64,000 nt of DNA from Bradyrhizobium sp. Ghvi (GCF_900115265.1 NZ_FOVU01000011.1:62001-126000), one strand, 5' to 3'. Positions 9,489-18,912 are shown, counted from the stretch's first letter. The notes: generated by a model not told the origin, from the letters alone. Program-made: numbers and translations.

Positions 9489-9518
9489 TTGACCTGGCGC
9501 CCACACGCGTCAGGTCAA
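9489..9518. terminator. Inverted repeat downstream of DUF6481 gene
   Basis: TTGACCTG and CAGGTCAA form an 8-bp stem over a 14-nt loop. The tract after it is T-rich on the minus strand and weak on the plus strand, so it may act in either direction. Confidence 0.45.
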
Positions 9519-9631
9519 TTCAAGACCGAGAGCCGGGTCAGCGCAACGCGCGGCGCGACGATCGAGCCTGGGCGGCAAGCGCCGCATGCCGGGCTCGCCT
9601 CGTCAACGCGCCCGGCATGATGGGTATCGAA

Positions 9632-9868
9632 TTAGTTCTTCTTCATCATCCCGTCGTCTTTCTTCATACCATCCTTTGACATCGTGTCCTTCTTCATGCC
9701 GTCGTCCTTGGACATGGTGTCCTTCTTCATCATGCCATCTTTCGACATTGTGTCCTTCTTCATCGTGTCTTTCTTCATGTCATCCATGGCGAAGGACTGT
9801 GCGAGCCCCAGGCTGAGCGTGAGAGCGGCAGTGCAAGCGCCGAGCACGATGCGGGTACGAATGGTCAT
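9632..9868 (-). CDS. Pentapeptide MXKDX repeat protein
   Basis: 78 aa. Signal peptide (residues 1-27, ending QSFA), then ten or so five-residue units of the form Met-Lys/Ser-Lys-Asp-Thr/Gly to the end, matching the MXKDX repeat family. Function is unknown; such Met/Lys/Asp-rich exported proteins are sometimes suggested to bind metals, which I cannot show here. The coding DNA is a visible tandem repeat (about 9640-9780) and could vary in copy number. Confidence 0.85.
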   Translation of the reverse strand: MTIRTRIVLGACTAALTLSLGLAQSFAMDDMKKDTMKKDTMSKDGMMKKDTMSKDDGMKKDTMSKDGMKKDDGMMKKN

Positions 9869-10180
9869 GGTTCATCTTCCCTTCGAGATTGCATTTGTCA
9901 GCGACGGACGCCGCTATCCAGTCTCGACGGTTCGCCAGCCCGCGCTGTTACGCGCTCGTCGATAAATTTTTGCGAGCCTACGCCATCCAGCATTCGGCGT
10001 GGGCCGGCGCGCGCATTCGGGAACGGAAGTGTGCAGCGCAGCACAGCCGACACTTGCCGCGGCATTCGATCTCGAACTATCAGATGAGAGAATTTCGGGC
10101 GAAGGACCGGCTAGGATGGGCCTACGCGCCCGGTCTCACGAGGCCCGACCAACCACAAGCATCGTCCAAGGGATCACACC
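9869..10180. other. Intergenic, no gene seen
   Basis: About 310 bases upstream of the TRAP operon and of the divergent MXKDX gene. It must hold both promoters. Open frames crossing it on the plus strand are out of frame with the TRAP genes and have no recognisable protein. Confidence 0.5.
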
Positions 10181-11203
10181 ATGTTCACGCGCCGCCATCT
10201 GCTCGCGACCGCCGTCGCCGCCCCCGCCGTTCTCCGCTTCGGCATTGGCACCGCGCATGCCGCGACCACGCTGAAGATCTCGCACCAATTCCCCGGCGGC
10301 ACCATCGACAAGGGCGATTTCCGCGACCGGCTCTGCCGCATGTTCGCGGCCGAAGTTGCCAAGCGCAGCAACGGCGACATTGCGGCCGAGATCTATCCGA
10401 ACTCTTCGCTGATCAAGACCAACGCGCAGTTCTCCGCGATGCGCAAGGGCGCGCTCGACATCTCTCTATATCCGATGCCCTATGCCGGTGGCGAATTGCC
10501 CGAGACCAATATCGGCCTGATGCCCGGCCTCGTCACCACTTACGATCAGGGCATGCGTTGGAAGAAGGAGCCTGTCGGCAAGGCGCTGACCGACTTCCTC
10601 GCCGACAAGGGCATCATCCTGCTCACCTGGGTATGGCAGGCCGGCGGCGTCGCCAGCCGCTCGAAGCCGATCGTGGCACCGGAAGATGCCAAGGGCATGA
10701 AGGTGCGCGGCGGCTCGCGCGAGATGGACATGGTGCTGCAAACCGCCGGCGCTTCGGTACTCTCGGTCCCGTCCAACGAAATCTACGCGGCGATGCAGAC
10801 CGGCGCCTGCGACGCCGGCATCACCTCCTCCACCAGCCTGATCTCGTTCCGCCTCGAAGAGGTCGCGAAGTCGCTGACCTCGGGTGCGGGCGCGTCCTAC
10901 TGGTTCATGCTCGAGCCGCTGATGATGTCGAAGGCAATCTTCGACAAGCTGCCGAAGAACCAGCAGGACATCCTCGTCGCTGTGGGCGCAGAGCTCGAGG
11001 CCTTCGGCCGCAAGGGCGCGCAGGATGACGACGTCGAAGTTGCCAAGGTCTACGAGAAGGCGGGCGCCAAGGTCTCGGCGCTCGATGCCGCGACCGTCGG
11101 CAAGTGGCGCGACATCGCCCGCGACACCGCGTGGAAGGATTACGGCGCCAAGACTGCGACCGCTGCGAACCTGCTCAAGCTCGCCTCCGACGTCGCTGCA
11201 TGA
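10181..11203 (+). CDS. TRAP transporter solute-binding protein (DctP family)
   Basis: 340 aa. A Tat-type signal (MFTRRHLLATAVAAP, cleavage near AHAA) directs it to the periplasm. It has the DctP/TAXI-like layout, with LKISHQFPGG at the first strand, IYPNSSL, and the conserved KGMKVRGGSREMD region near residue 170 where the family Arg contacts a carboxylate. It should bind an organic acid and hand it to the QM permease. The stop overlaps the next start (ATGA at 11200). The ligand is unknown; the nearby isovalerate-degradation operon makes a branched-chain or short-chain acid a reasonable guess. Confidence 0.9.
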   Translation: MFTRRHLLATAVAAPAVLRFGIGTAHAATTLKISHQFPGGTIDKGDFRDRLCRMFAAEVAKRSNGDIAAEIYPNSSLIKTNAQFSAMRKGALDISLYPMPYAGGELPETNIGLMPGLVTTYDQGMRWKKEPVGKALTDFLADKGIILLTWVWQAGGVASRSKPIVAPEDAKGMKVRGGSREMDMVLQTAGASVLSVPSNEIYAAMQTGACDAGITSSTSLISFRLEEVAKSLTSGAGASYWFMLEPLMMSKAIFDKLPKNQQDILVAVGAELEAFGRKGAQDDDVEVAKVYEKAGAKVSALDAATVGKWRDIARDTAWKDYGAKTATAANLLKLASDVAA

Positions 11204-11754
11204 GCCACGGTCCGCTTCCGGATCGGAACGATCAGGCGAATGCTACCGCAAGGACCGGCCTTGCGGCAGCGCTCGATCGTGGCCTCGCCATCCTCAATCG
11301 CGTCATCGTCGTGTTTGCGTCACTGGCGCTGGTCGCGGCCTGCGGCATCCTGAGCTACAGCGTGCTGAGCCGCGCGCTGTTCAAGGCGGCCAATTACTGG
11401 CAGGACGAAGCCGCCGTGTTTCTGCTGGTCGGCGCCACTTTCATGACGGCGGCCTATGTGCAGCAGAACCGTGGTCACATCGGCATCGAGGCTTTCGTCG
11501 GCCTGTTGTCGCCGCTGGCGAACAGGGTCCGGCTTTGGATCGTCGATGTCGCGACATTCCTGTTCTGCGCGTTCTTCACCTGGAAGTCGTGGACGCTGGC
11601 GCATGAAGCCTACGTCGATGGCCAGGTCTCGAACTCGATGTGGTCCCCGCCGCTCGCCATTCCCTATTCCCTGATGGCGCTTGGCATGAGCCTGCTCTGC
11701 GTCCAGATCCTCGTGCAGCTGGCGTTGCCTTTCGCTGGAGCCAGGCGTCCATGA
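11200..11754 (+). CDS. TRAP transporter small permease (DctQ family)
   Basis: 184 aa from ATG 11200, overlapping the binding-protein stop by 4 bases. Four transmembrane segments are visible, plus the family feature NYWQDEAAVFLLV near residue 65. It forms the membrane complex with the large subunit encoded next. Upstream in-frame codons belong to a shadow extension. Confidence 0.9.
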   Translation: MSHGPLPDRNDQANATARTGLAAALDRGLAILNRVIVVFASLALVAACGILSYSVLSRALFKAANYWQDEAAVFLLVGATFMTAAYVQQNRGHIGIEAFVGLLSPLANRVRLWIVDVATFLFCAFFTWKSWTLAHEAYVDGQVSNSMWSPPLAIPYSLMALGMSLLCVQILVQLALPFAGARRP

Positions 11755-13109
11755 GCGTGTTCGGCATCGGTATCGCTTACGGCGTCGCGACGCTGCTCGT
11801 GATGTTTTCGGGCATGCCGATCGCGTTCGCGCTCGGCGCCGTCGCGGTCGTGTTCATGGGCATCTACATGCCCTCGGCATCACTCGATACGGTGACGCAG
11901 AACGTCTACGAGGAGATGGCATCGATCACGCTGCTGTCGATCCCGCTGTTCATCCTGAAGGGCGCGGCGATCGGCAAATCGCGCGCCGGCCAGGATCTCT
12001 ATTCGGCGCTGCATGCCTGGCTGCATCGCGTGCCCGGTGGCCTCGGCGTTGCCAACGTGTTCGCCTGCGCCCTGTTCGCGGCGATGGCTGGCTCCTCGCC
12101 CGCAACCTGCTCGGCGATCGGCTCCGCCGGCATTCCCGAGATGCGCAAGCGCGGCTATTCCGGCGGTTTCGCGGCCGGCATCATCGCCGCCGGCGGCACG
12201 CTCGGAATCCTGCTGCCACCCTCGATCACCATGATCCTGTTCGCGGTGGCCGCGGAAAAGTCGCTGGGACGCCTGTTCCTCGCCGGCATCGGCCCCGGAT
12301 TGCTGCTGGTCACGCTGTTCGGCGGCTATGCGGTGATCCGTTTCCGCCAGGAATACGCCGCGGCTGAAGCCGCCTACAAGAAGGGCGGCCCGGAAGCTGC
12401 CATTCTGACCCGCGACGAATATACGCTCGCCGAACGCTTCAGCGTGCTGCCGCGCGTCATTCCGTTCGTGCTGCTGCTGACAGGCGTGATGGCGGCGCTT
12501 TATGGCGGCTATGCCACACCATCGGAGACGGCCGGTCTCGGCGGCCTCTTGGCGCTGGGGCTGATCGCGGCAATCTATGGCGTGTGGCGGCCGAGCGATC
12601 TTGGCCCGATCATGAAATCGACGATCCGGGAATCGACCATGCTGATGATGATCATCGGCATGTCGCTGCTCTATTCCTACGTGATGAGCTATCTGCACAT
12701 CTCGCAATCGGCGGCCGAATCTGTCGTCGCGATGCACCTGCCTCGCTGGGGCCTGCTGTTTGCGATCCTCGTCATGGTCGTCGTGCTCGGCTTCTTCCTG
12801 CCGCCGGTCTCGATCATCCTGATGACCGCGCCGATCATCCTGCCGCCACTCCGTGCCGCCAATTTCGACATCATCTGGTTCGGCGTCGTCATGACCATCG
12901 TGATGGAGATGGGGCTGATCCATCCACCCGTCGGCCTCAACATATTCGTCATCCGCAATGTCGCGCCCGACATTTCGCTGAGCGAGGTAATCTGGGGCAC
13001 GCTGCCCTTCGTGCTCTTGATGATGGGCGCGGTGCTGCTGCTGTGTTTGGTGCCGGAGATATCGACCTGGTTGCCGGACGTGGTGATGGGGCCGGATGGG
13101 AGCAGGTGA
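11751..13109 (+). CDS. TRAP transporter large permease (DctM family)
   Basis: 452 aa from ATG 11751, again coupled by ATGA to the upstream gene. Ten or more hydrophobic helices; hallmark segments are SIPLFILKGAAIGKS, AAMAGSSPATCSAIGS, GILLPPSITMILF, ATPSETAGLG and GLIHPPVGLNIFV, all conserved in the sodium-coupled transport subunit. The unbroken P-Q-M order with overlapping stops and starts indicates one mRNA and fixed stoichiometry. Confidence 0.92.
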   Translation: MSVFGIGIAYGVATLLVMFSGMPIAFALGAVAVVFMGIYMPSASLDTVTQNVYEEMASITLLSIPLFILKGAAIGKSRAGQDLYSALHAWLHRVPGGLGVANVFACALFAAMAGSSPATCSAIGSAGIPEMRKRGYSGGFAAGIIAAGGTLGILLPPSITMILFAVAAEKSLGRLFLAGIGPGLLLVTLFGGYAVIRFRQEYAAAEAAYKKGGPEAAILTRDEYTLAERFSVLPRVIPFVLLLTGVMAALYGGYATPSETAGLGGLLALGLIAAIYGVWRPSDLGPIMKSTIRESTMLMMIIGMSLLYSYVMSYLHISQSAAESVVAMHLPRWGLLFAILVMVVVLGFFLPPVSIILMTAPIILPPLRAANFDIIWFGVVMTIVMEMGLIHPPVGLNIFVIRNVAPDISLSEVIWGTLPFVLLMMGAVLLLCLVPEISTWLPDVVMGPDGSR

Positions 13110-13121
13110 CGCTCTCTCCAC

Positions 13122-13183
13122 CGTCATTGCGAGCGCAGCGAAGCAATCCAAAATCCCGCCGTCTGGATTGCTTCGCAATGACG
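13122..13183. repeat. Dispersed palindromic repeat between convergent operons
   Basis: The left arm reads CGTCATTGCGAGCGCAGCG and then AAGCAATCCA; the right arm is TGGATTGCTTCGCAATGACG. Together they form a long stem, the left arm having a few extra bases, around a 13-base loop. Repeats starting CGTCATTGCGAG and containing GAAGCAATCC are abundant in bradyrhizobial intergenic DNA. Here it sits between two converging operons, where it can also terminate transcription in both directions. Confidence 0.85.
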
Positions 13184-13188
13184 GAGAA

Positions 13189-14100
13189 CTAGGTGAGTGC
13201 CCGCTTCTTCTTCGCGTTCAACGCCGTCGCCACGCGGCTCACCGGCGGCTTGCCGAGCACGACGCTCATCGCGTTCGTCGCCGTCAGCAACTTCGCCATA
13301 TCGACGCCGGTTTTCACGCCCATGCCCTCGAGCATGTAGACGACATCTTCAGTCGCGACATTGCCTGTGGCGCCCGGCGCGTAAGGGCAGCCGCCGAGGC
13401 CGCCAGCGGCGGCATCGATCACGCGAACGCCCTCCTCAAGCCCTGCATAGAGATTGGCGAGCGCCTGTCCATATGTATCGTGGAAATGCATCGCGAGCTT
13501 TGTGGCGGGAATGTTGGCAGCCACCGCGCGCAGCATCGCCTTGGCTTTGGCGGGCGTGCCGACGCCAATGGTGTCGCCGAGCGATATCTCGTAGCAGCCG
13601 AGCTCCCAGAGCTTGCCGGCGAGATCGGCAACCGCCTTCGGCTTGATCTCGCCGTCAAAGGGACAGCCGAGCACGCAGGAGATATAGCCGCGCACCCTCA
13701 CGCCGTCAGCCTTGGCGCGCGCCAAAACCGGCTTGAACCGCTCGATTGACTCCGCGACCGTGCAATTGATGTTGGCGCGGGAAAAGCCTTCTGAGGCTGC
13801 GGCAAACACCGAGACGACTTTCGCGCCCGCAGCGCGCGCGGCCTCATAGCCCTTCTCGTTCGGCACGAGCACGTGGAATTCGGCCCCGCTCAAATGGGCG
13901 ACGCCACGCAATACGGCATCAGAGCTCGCCATCTGCGGGATGGCCTTGGGCGATACGAAGGCGCCGACCTCGACCGTATCGAGCCCGGCCGCTACCAGCG
14001 CTTCGATGAAGGCGATGCGGGCCTGGACGCTGACTGGTGTCTTCTCGTTCTGGAGACCGTCGCGCGGCCCCATCTCGATGATGCGCACCGTGTCGCTCAT
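13189..14100 (-). CDS. Hydroxymethylglutaryl-CoA lyase
   Basis: 303 aa from ATG 14100. Cleaves HMG-CoA to acetyl-CoA and acetoacetate, the last step of leucine degradation. Visible family features are the N-terminal EMGPRDGLQNE, the metal ligands in MHFHDTYGQALAN, GDTIGVGTP, and the catalytic Cys loop GGLGGCPYAPGATGN. The start lies one base after the carboxylase alpha stop, so it is the distal gene of the operon. An upstream in-frame extension to 14130 overlaps the previous gene and is not used. Confidence 0.95.
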   Translation of the reverse strand: MSDTVRIIEMGPRDGLQNEKTPVSVQARIAFIEALVAAGLDTVEVGAFVSPKAIPQMASSDAVLRGVAHLSGAEFHVLVPNEKGYEAARAAGAKVVSVFAAASEGFSRANINCTVAESIERFKPVLARAKADGVRVRGYISCVLGCPFDGEIKPKAVADLAGKLWELGCYEISLGDTIGVGTPAKAKAMLRAVAANIPATKLAMHFHDTYGQALANLYAGLEEGVRVIDAAAGGLGGCPYAPGATGNVATEDVVYMLEGMGVKTGVDMAKLLTATNAMSVVLGKPPVSRVATALNAKKKRALT

Positions 14101-14101
14101 G

Positions 14102-16105
14102 TCACTCTCCAGACGGCTCGACCACGGCAAGCTCGACGCCTTCCTGCACGATGTCGCCGACCTTGCACCTGATAGACTTCAGCACGCCCGCAAACGGCGC
14201 GCGCAGCGTCTGCTCCATCTTCATGACTTCCAGAGTGAGGATCGGCGCGCCCTTCTCGAGCTTCGCCCCCTCCTCGGCCAGCACGGCGACAACGGTGCCT
14301 GGCAGCGGCGCCGCGATCTTGTCCTCGCCGACATGTTCCTCGCTCTCGCCGCCGAACGGGTCGACCCAATGCAGGTCGAAGCGGCCGTTTCGCGTGCGAA
14401 GATACAGCTCGTGGCCGTCGATCACGGCAGCGACCGAAGATTTGACGCCATCGAGCGTCAGGTCGAACCCGCCCTCTTTCGGCACGACCGTGAACGCCAG
14501 CTCGCGCTCGCCAATCGCCAGCGTCGACGGTCCGCTGCCGTAATTGAGCGTGATCTTTTGCTCCGGCCCATGCCCGACGCGGAACGCAAAGCTGCGCTGG
14601 CGGCGGCCGACCGGCATCCAGCCGAACGTCTGCCACGGAGAACTCGCATCGGTCTGCGCCGCCTTTCGCTCGTCATCGACGATCGCGGCCACCGCGGCAC
14701 AGAGCTCGAGCTCGCCCGGTGCCGGCGCGCTCTGCGTCAAGTCCGCCAGCTCACGCTCGATGAAGCCGGTGTCGATCGCATTCGCCCGCACCTTCGGATG
14801 CGTGATCAGCGCGGACAGGAACGGAATGTTGGTGACAATGCCGCGGACGTCGGAGTCCAACAGCCCGCGATTGAGCCGGTCGATCGCGATATCGCGCGTC
14901 GGCGCCCACGCGATCATCTTTGCCAGCATCGCATCGTAATACGGCGAGACAGTATCGCCCTCGCGGTAGCCGGCGTCGATGCGAAGGCCGCCGGTCTCCG
15001 CCGGCAGTCGCCAGGTCGAGATCCTGCCGACCGATGGCATGAAGTTCCTGGTCGGGTTCTCCGCATAGACGCGTGCCTCGACCGCATGGCCGTTGAGCTT
15101 GATCTCGTCCTGCCTCAAGGGCAGCGCCTCGCCGAAGGCGACGCGTAGCTGCCATTCGACGAGATCGATGCCCGTGATCAGCTCGGTCACGGGATGTTCG
15201 ACCTGGAGACGCGTGTTCATCTCGATGAAGAACACGTCCTTGCCGTCGGAGACGAACTCGATGGTGCCGGCGCCGACATAGTTCACGGCGCCCGCCGCCT
15301 TGCGCGCGGCGGCACAGACGGTCTCGCGCTGGGCAGCATTGAGCGTCGGGGACGGCGCCTCCTCGATCACCTTCTGGTGGCGGCGCTGCAGCGTGCATTC
15401 GCGCTCGAACAGCGACAATAGATTGCCGTGGCTGTCGCCGATGATCTGCACCTCGATGTGCCGGGGATTGTCGACATACTTCTCGATCAGCATGCGGTCG
15501 TCGCCGAACGCCGCCTTGGCCTCCCGTTTGGCACTGACGATCGCAGGCGCAAGCTCGTCCGTCGAGCGCACGATGCGCATGCCGCGGCCACCGCCGCCCG
15601 CGGAGGCCTTCACCAGGATCGGGAAGCCGATCTTGTTTGCGGCGTTCGCCAGCGTCGCATCGTCCTGGGCCTCGCCGTGATATCCGGGCACCAGCGGCAC
15701 GCCGGCCTTCTCCATCAGGGCCTTCGAGCCTGACTTCGAGCCCATCGCCGTCATCATCTCGGCGGTCGGGCCGACGAAGACGAGACCAGCTTCAAGGCAG
15801 GCCTGCGCGAACTCGGCATTCTCCGACAGGAAGCCGTAGCCGGGATGCACAGCCTCCGCGCCCGTCTTGCGGGCGGCCTCGAGCAGGCGCTCGACATTGA
15901 GATAGCTGTCGCGGGCGCGCGCGGGCCCGAGCAGCACGGCCTCGTCCGCAAGCGCGACATGCATCGCATCGCGGTCGGCCTCGGAATAAACCGCGACGGT
16001 GCGCAGGCCCATGGCGCGGGCGGTCCGGATGACGCGACAGGCGATCTCGCCGCGGTTGGCGATCAGGAGGGTACGAAAACGACGGTAGAGCTTTGAACGG
16101 TCCAT
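14102..16105 (-). CDS. Methylcrotonyl-CoA carboxylase alpha subunit (biotin-containing)
   Basis: 667 aa from ATG 16105. Biotin carboxylase domain (about 1-450: LLIANRGEIACRVIRTA, the ATP-grasp loop KASAGGGGRGMR, EMNTRLQVEHPVTE), then a linker and a C-terminal biotinyl domain with EVMKMEQ, the biotinylated residue being Lys629. With the beta subunit it carboxylates 3-methylcrotonyl-CoA to 3-methylglutaconyl-CoA. The partner genes (isovaleryl-CoA dehydrogenase, HMG-CoA lyase) point to this substrate rather than propionyl- or geranyl-CoA. Confidence 0.93.
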   Translation of the reverse strand: MDRSKLYRRFRTLLIANRGEIACRVIRTARAMGLRTVAVYSEADRDAMHVALADEAVLLGPARARDSYLNVERLLEAARKTGAEAVHPGYGFLSENAEFAQACLEAGLVFVGPTAEMMTAMGSKSGSKALMEKAGVPLVPGYHGEAQDDATLANAANKIGFPILVKASAGGGGRGMRIVRSTDELAPAIVSAKREAKAAFGDDRMLIEKYVDNPRHIEVQIIGDSHGNLLSLFERECTLQRRHQKVIEEAPSPTLNAAQRETVCAAARKAAGAVNYVGAGTIEFVSDGKDVFFIEMNTRLQVEHPVTELITGIDLVEWQLRVAFGEALPLRQDEIKLNGHAVEARVYAENPTRNFMPSVGRISTWRLPAETGGLRIDAGYREGDTVSPYYDAMLAKMIAWAPTRDIAIDRLNRGLLDSDVRGIVTNIPFLSALITHPKVRANAIDTGFIERELADLTQSAPAPGELELCAAVAAIVDDERKAAQTDASSPWQTFGWMPVGRRQRSFAFRVGHGPEQKITLNYGSGPSTLAIGERELAFTVVPKEGGFDLTLDGVKSSVAAVIDGHELYLRTRNGRFDLHWVDPFGGESEEHVGEDKIAAPLPGTVVAVLAEEGAKLEKGAPILTLEVMKMEQTLRAPFAGVLKSIRCKVGDIVQEGVELAVVEPSGE

Positions 16106-16109
16106 CGCA

Positions 16110-17714
16110 TCACATCCTGAACAGGCCGAACTTCGTCGGCTCGATCGGCGCATTCGATGCCGCCGAGAGACCCAGGCCGAGCACGAGGCGCGTGTCGGCT
16201 GGGTCAATCACGCCGTCGTCCCAGAGACGCGCGGTCGCATAGTATGGATGTCCCTGGCTCTCATATTGCGCGCGGATCGGCTCGCGGAATTGGTCTTCCT
16301 CTTCCCTGGACCAGCTCTCGCCCTTGGCCTCGATATTGTCGCGGCGGACCTGGCTCAGCACCATCGAGGCCTGCTCGCCGCCCATCACCGAGATGCGCGC
16401 ATTCGGCCACATCCAGAGAAAGCGCGGCGAATAGGCACGGCCGCACATGCCGTAATTGCCGGCGCCATAGGAGCCGCCGATCACGACGGTGAATTTCGGC
16501 ACCGAGGCGGTCGCCACCGCCGTCACCAGCTTGGCGCCGTCGCGCGCGATGCCGCCGGCCTCGTATTTCTTGCCGACCATGAAGCCGGTGATGTTCTGCA
16601 AGAAAACAAGGGGAATGCCGCGCTGGCAGCACAGCTCGATGAAATGCGCGCCCTTCAGCGAACTCTCGCTGAACAGAATGCCGTTGTTGGCGATGATGCC
16701 GACCGGATAGCCCCAGATATGGGCAAAGCCGCACACCAGCGTGGTGCCGTAGAGCTTCTTGAACTCATCGAATTCCGAGCCGTCGACGACGCGCGCGATG
16801 ATGTCGCGCACGTCGAAAGGTTTTCTGCCATCGACCGGTACCACACCGTAGATCTCTTCCGCGGCAAATAGCGGATCGCGCGGCGGATGCATGTTGAGGT
16901 TCGGCCGCGCCGATGGCTTGAGCGTAGCGACGATGCGGCGGGCAATGCCGATCGCATGAGCGTCGTTCTGAGCGTAATGGTCGGTCACGCCCGACTGGCG
17001 CGAATGCACGTCGGCGCCGCCGAGTTCTTCCGCGCTGACGACCTCGCCGGTCGCCGCCTTCACCAGCGGCGGGCCGCCGAGGAAGATGGTGCCCTGATTG
17101 CGCACGATGATGCTCTCGTCCGACATCGCCGGCACATAGGCGCCGCCGGCGGTGCAGGAGCCCATCACGATCGCGATCTGCGGAATGCCAGCTGAGGACA
17201 TCTGCGCCTGGTTGTAGAAGATTCGGCCGAAATGCCGTTCGTCCGGAAAAATCTCGTCCTGGAGCGGCAGGAAGGCGCCGCCGGAATCAACCATGTAGAC
17301 GCAGGGAAGATTGTTCTGCCGCGCGATATCCTGCGCGCGCAGATGCTTCTTCACGGTCATGGGATAGTAGGTGCCGCCCTTGATGGTGGCATCATTGGCG
17401 ACCACGACGCATTCGCGGCCCGAAATCCGCCCCACCCCGGTGACGATGCTCGCCGAATGCACATCACCGCCATAGAGGCCGTGAGCCGCCAGCGGCGACA
17501 GCTCCAGGAACGAGGTGCCGGGGTCGAGCAGCAGATCGACGCGCTCGCGCGCCAGCATCTTGCCGCGCGCGGTGTGACGGTTGCGTGAGACCTCGCCTCC
17601 GCCGCCGGCGACCTGGGCGAGCTTCTCGCGCAAGTCCGCGACGAGTGTGCGCATGGCGTCCGCATTGCGCGCAAAATCAGACGACGAGGCATCGATGCTG
17701 GAATGGAGCGGCAT
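16110..17714 (-). CDS. Methylcrotonyl-CoA carboxylase beta subunit (carboxyltransferase)
   Basis: 534 aa, normal for the family. Crotonase-superfamily carboxyltransferase with paired N- and C-terminal halves. Features include ARGKMLARERVDLLLDPG near residue 50, the oxyanion-forming VMGSCTAGGAYVPAMSD, and GGSYGAGNYGMCGRAYSPR in the C-half. It transfers the carboxyl from biotin to methylcrotonyl-CoA. Only 4 bases separate it from the alpha gene; in many liu-type operons a methylglutaconyl-CoA hydratase gene sits at this junction, but not here. Confidence 0.93.
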   Translation of the reverse strand: MPLHSSIDASSSDFARNADAMRTLVADLREKLAQVAGGGGEVSRNRHTARGKMLARERVDLLLDPGTSFLELSPLAAHGLYGGDVHSASIVTGVGRISGRECVVVANDATIKGGTYYPMTVKKHLRAQDIARQNNLPCVYMVDSGGAFLPLQDEIFPDERHFGRIFYNQAQMSSAGIPQIAIVMGSCTAGGAYVPAMSDESIIVRNQGTIFLGGPPLVKAATGEVVSAEELGGADVHSRQSGVTDHYAQNDAHAIGIARRIVATLKPSARPNLNMHPPRDPLFAAEEIYGVVPVDGRKPFDVRDIIARVVDGSEFDEFKKLYGTTLVCGFAHIWGYPVGIIANNGILFSESSLKGAHFIELCCQRGIPLVFLQNITGFMVGKKYEAGGIARDGAKLVTAVATASVPKFTVVIGGSYGAGNYGMCGRAYSPRFLWMWPNARISVMGGEQASMVLSQVRRDNIEAKGESWSREEEDQFREPIRAQYESQGHPYYATARLWDDGVIDPADTRLVLGLGLSAASNAPIEPTKFGLFRM

Positions 17715-17739
17715 GTTGATTCCAATGAGGTGAAAGGTT

Positions 17740-18912
17740 TTAAGCCGTCTCGGACATCAGCTCGCGGCCGATCAGCATGCGGCGGACCTCTGATGTCCCC
17801 GCGCCGATCTCATAGAGCTTGGCATCGCGCCAGAGCCGGCCTACCGGAAACTCGGATGTATAGCCGACGCCGCCGAGCGCCTGAATCGCCTCCCCCGCCA
17901 TCCAGGTCGCCTTCTCTGCGGAATACAGGATTGCAGCCGCCGCATCCTTGCGCAGCGTGCGCGCGTGGTTGGCACGATCGCAGGCCTTGCCGACGGCGTA
18001 GACATAGGCCCGCGTGGCCTGCCAGGTCGAATACATGTCGGCGAGCTTGCCCTGCATCAGCTGGAAATCGCCGATCGGCTGGCCGAACTGCTTGCGCTCG
18101 TGCATATAGGGCACCACGGCATCCATGCAGGCGGCCATGATGCCGAGCGGTCCGCCCGACAGCACCGCGCGCTCATAGTCGAGGCCGGACATCAGCACCT
18201 TGACGCCCTCGCCCACCTTCCCCAGCACGTTCTCTTCCGGCACCTCGCATTCATCGAAGAACAGCGGATAGGTGTTGGAGCCGCGCATGCCGAGCTTGTC
18301 GAGATGCTGGCCATGCGTAAAACCCTTGAAGTCTTTCTCGATCAGGAAGGCGGTCATGCCGCGTGGGCCGGCTTCGGGATCGGTCTTGGCATAGACCACC
18401 AACACGTCGGCATCGCCGCCATTGGTGATCCACATCTTCGAGCCGTTGAGCACGTAGCGATCGCCGCGCTTGTCGGCGCGCAGCTTCATCGAGACGACGT
18501 CGGAGCCGGCGCCCGGCTCGGACATCGCGAGCGCGCCGACATATTCGCCCGAGATCAGCTTCGGGAGATAGCGCTGGCGCTGCGCGTCATTGCCGTTGCG
18601 GCGGATCTGGTTGACGCAGAGGTTGGAATGGGCGCCGTAGGACAGGCCGATCGCGGCCGAGCCGCGCGAAATCTCCTCCATGGCGACGATATGGGCGAGA
18701 TAGCCCATGTTGGAGCCGCCATATTGCTCCGGCGCGGTCATACCGAGCAGCCCGAGATCGCCGAAACGCTTCCAGAGGTCCGCCGGAAACAGATTGGCCT
18801 TCTCGACCTCGGCCGCGCGCGGGGCCACCTCCGCTTCGACAAAGGCGCGCACGGTGTCGCGCAGCATGCCGATGTCTTCGCCCAGATCGAAATCGATGCT
18901 CGGGATGTTCAA
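17740..18912 (-). CDS. Isovaleryl-CoA dehydrogenase
   Basis: 390 aa, FAD-dependent, oxidising isovaleryl-CoA to 3-methylcrotonyl-CoA and passing electrons to ETF. The catalytic Glu is in the isovaleryl-type position, SGLDYERAVLSGGP (Glu247 here), while the C-terminal motif is YEIGAGTSEVRR without Glu at the medium-chain position; this discriminates it from other acyl-CoA dehydrogenases. The start is TTG 18912, chosen because GGAGGA lies 7 bases upstream and the protein then begins at the usual NIPSIDFDLGE; no ATG fits. It is the first gene of the leucine operon. Confidence 0.93.
   Translation of the reverse strand: MNIPSIDFDLGEDIGMLRDTVRAFVEAEVAPRAAEVEKANLFPADLWKRFGDLGLLGMTAPEQYGGSNMGYLAHIVAMEEISRGSAAIGLSYGAHSNLCVNQIRRNGNDAQRQRYLPKLISGEYVGALAMSEPGAGSDVVSMKLRADKRGDRYVLNGSKMWITNGGDADVLVVYAKTDPEAGPRGMTAFLIEKDFKGFTHGQHLDKLGMRGSNTYPLFFDECEVPEENVLGKVGEGVKVLMSGLDYERAVLSGGPLGIMAACMDAVVPYMHERKQFGQPIGDFQLMQGKLADMYSTWQATRAYVYAVGKACDRANHARTLRKDAAAAILYSAEKATWMAGEAIQALGGVGYTSEFPVGRLWRDAKLYEIGAGTSEVRRMLIGRELMSETA

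Noticed and set aside
9889..11028. 379-codon plus-strand ORF over the TRAP binding-protein gene
   Set aside because: Out of frame with the well-supported dctP reading frame and matches no protein.
11880..13178. 432-codon minus-strand ORF
   Set aside because: Antisense shadow of the TRAP large permease; His/Asp/Arg-rich without a domain.
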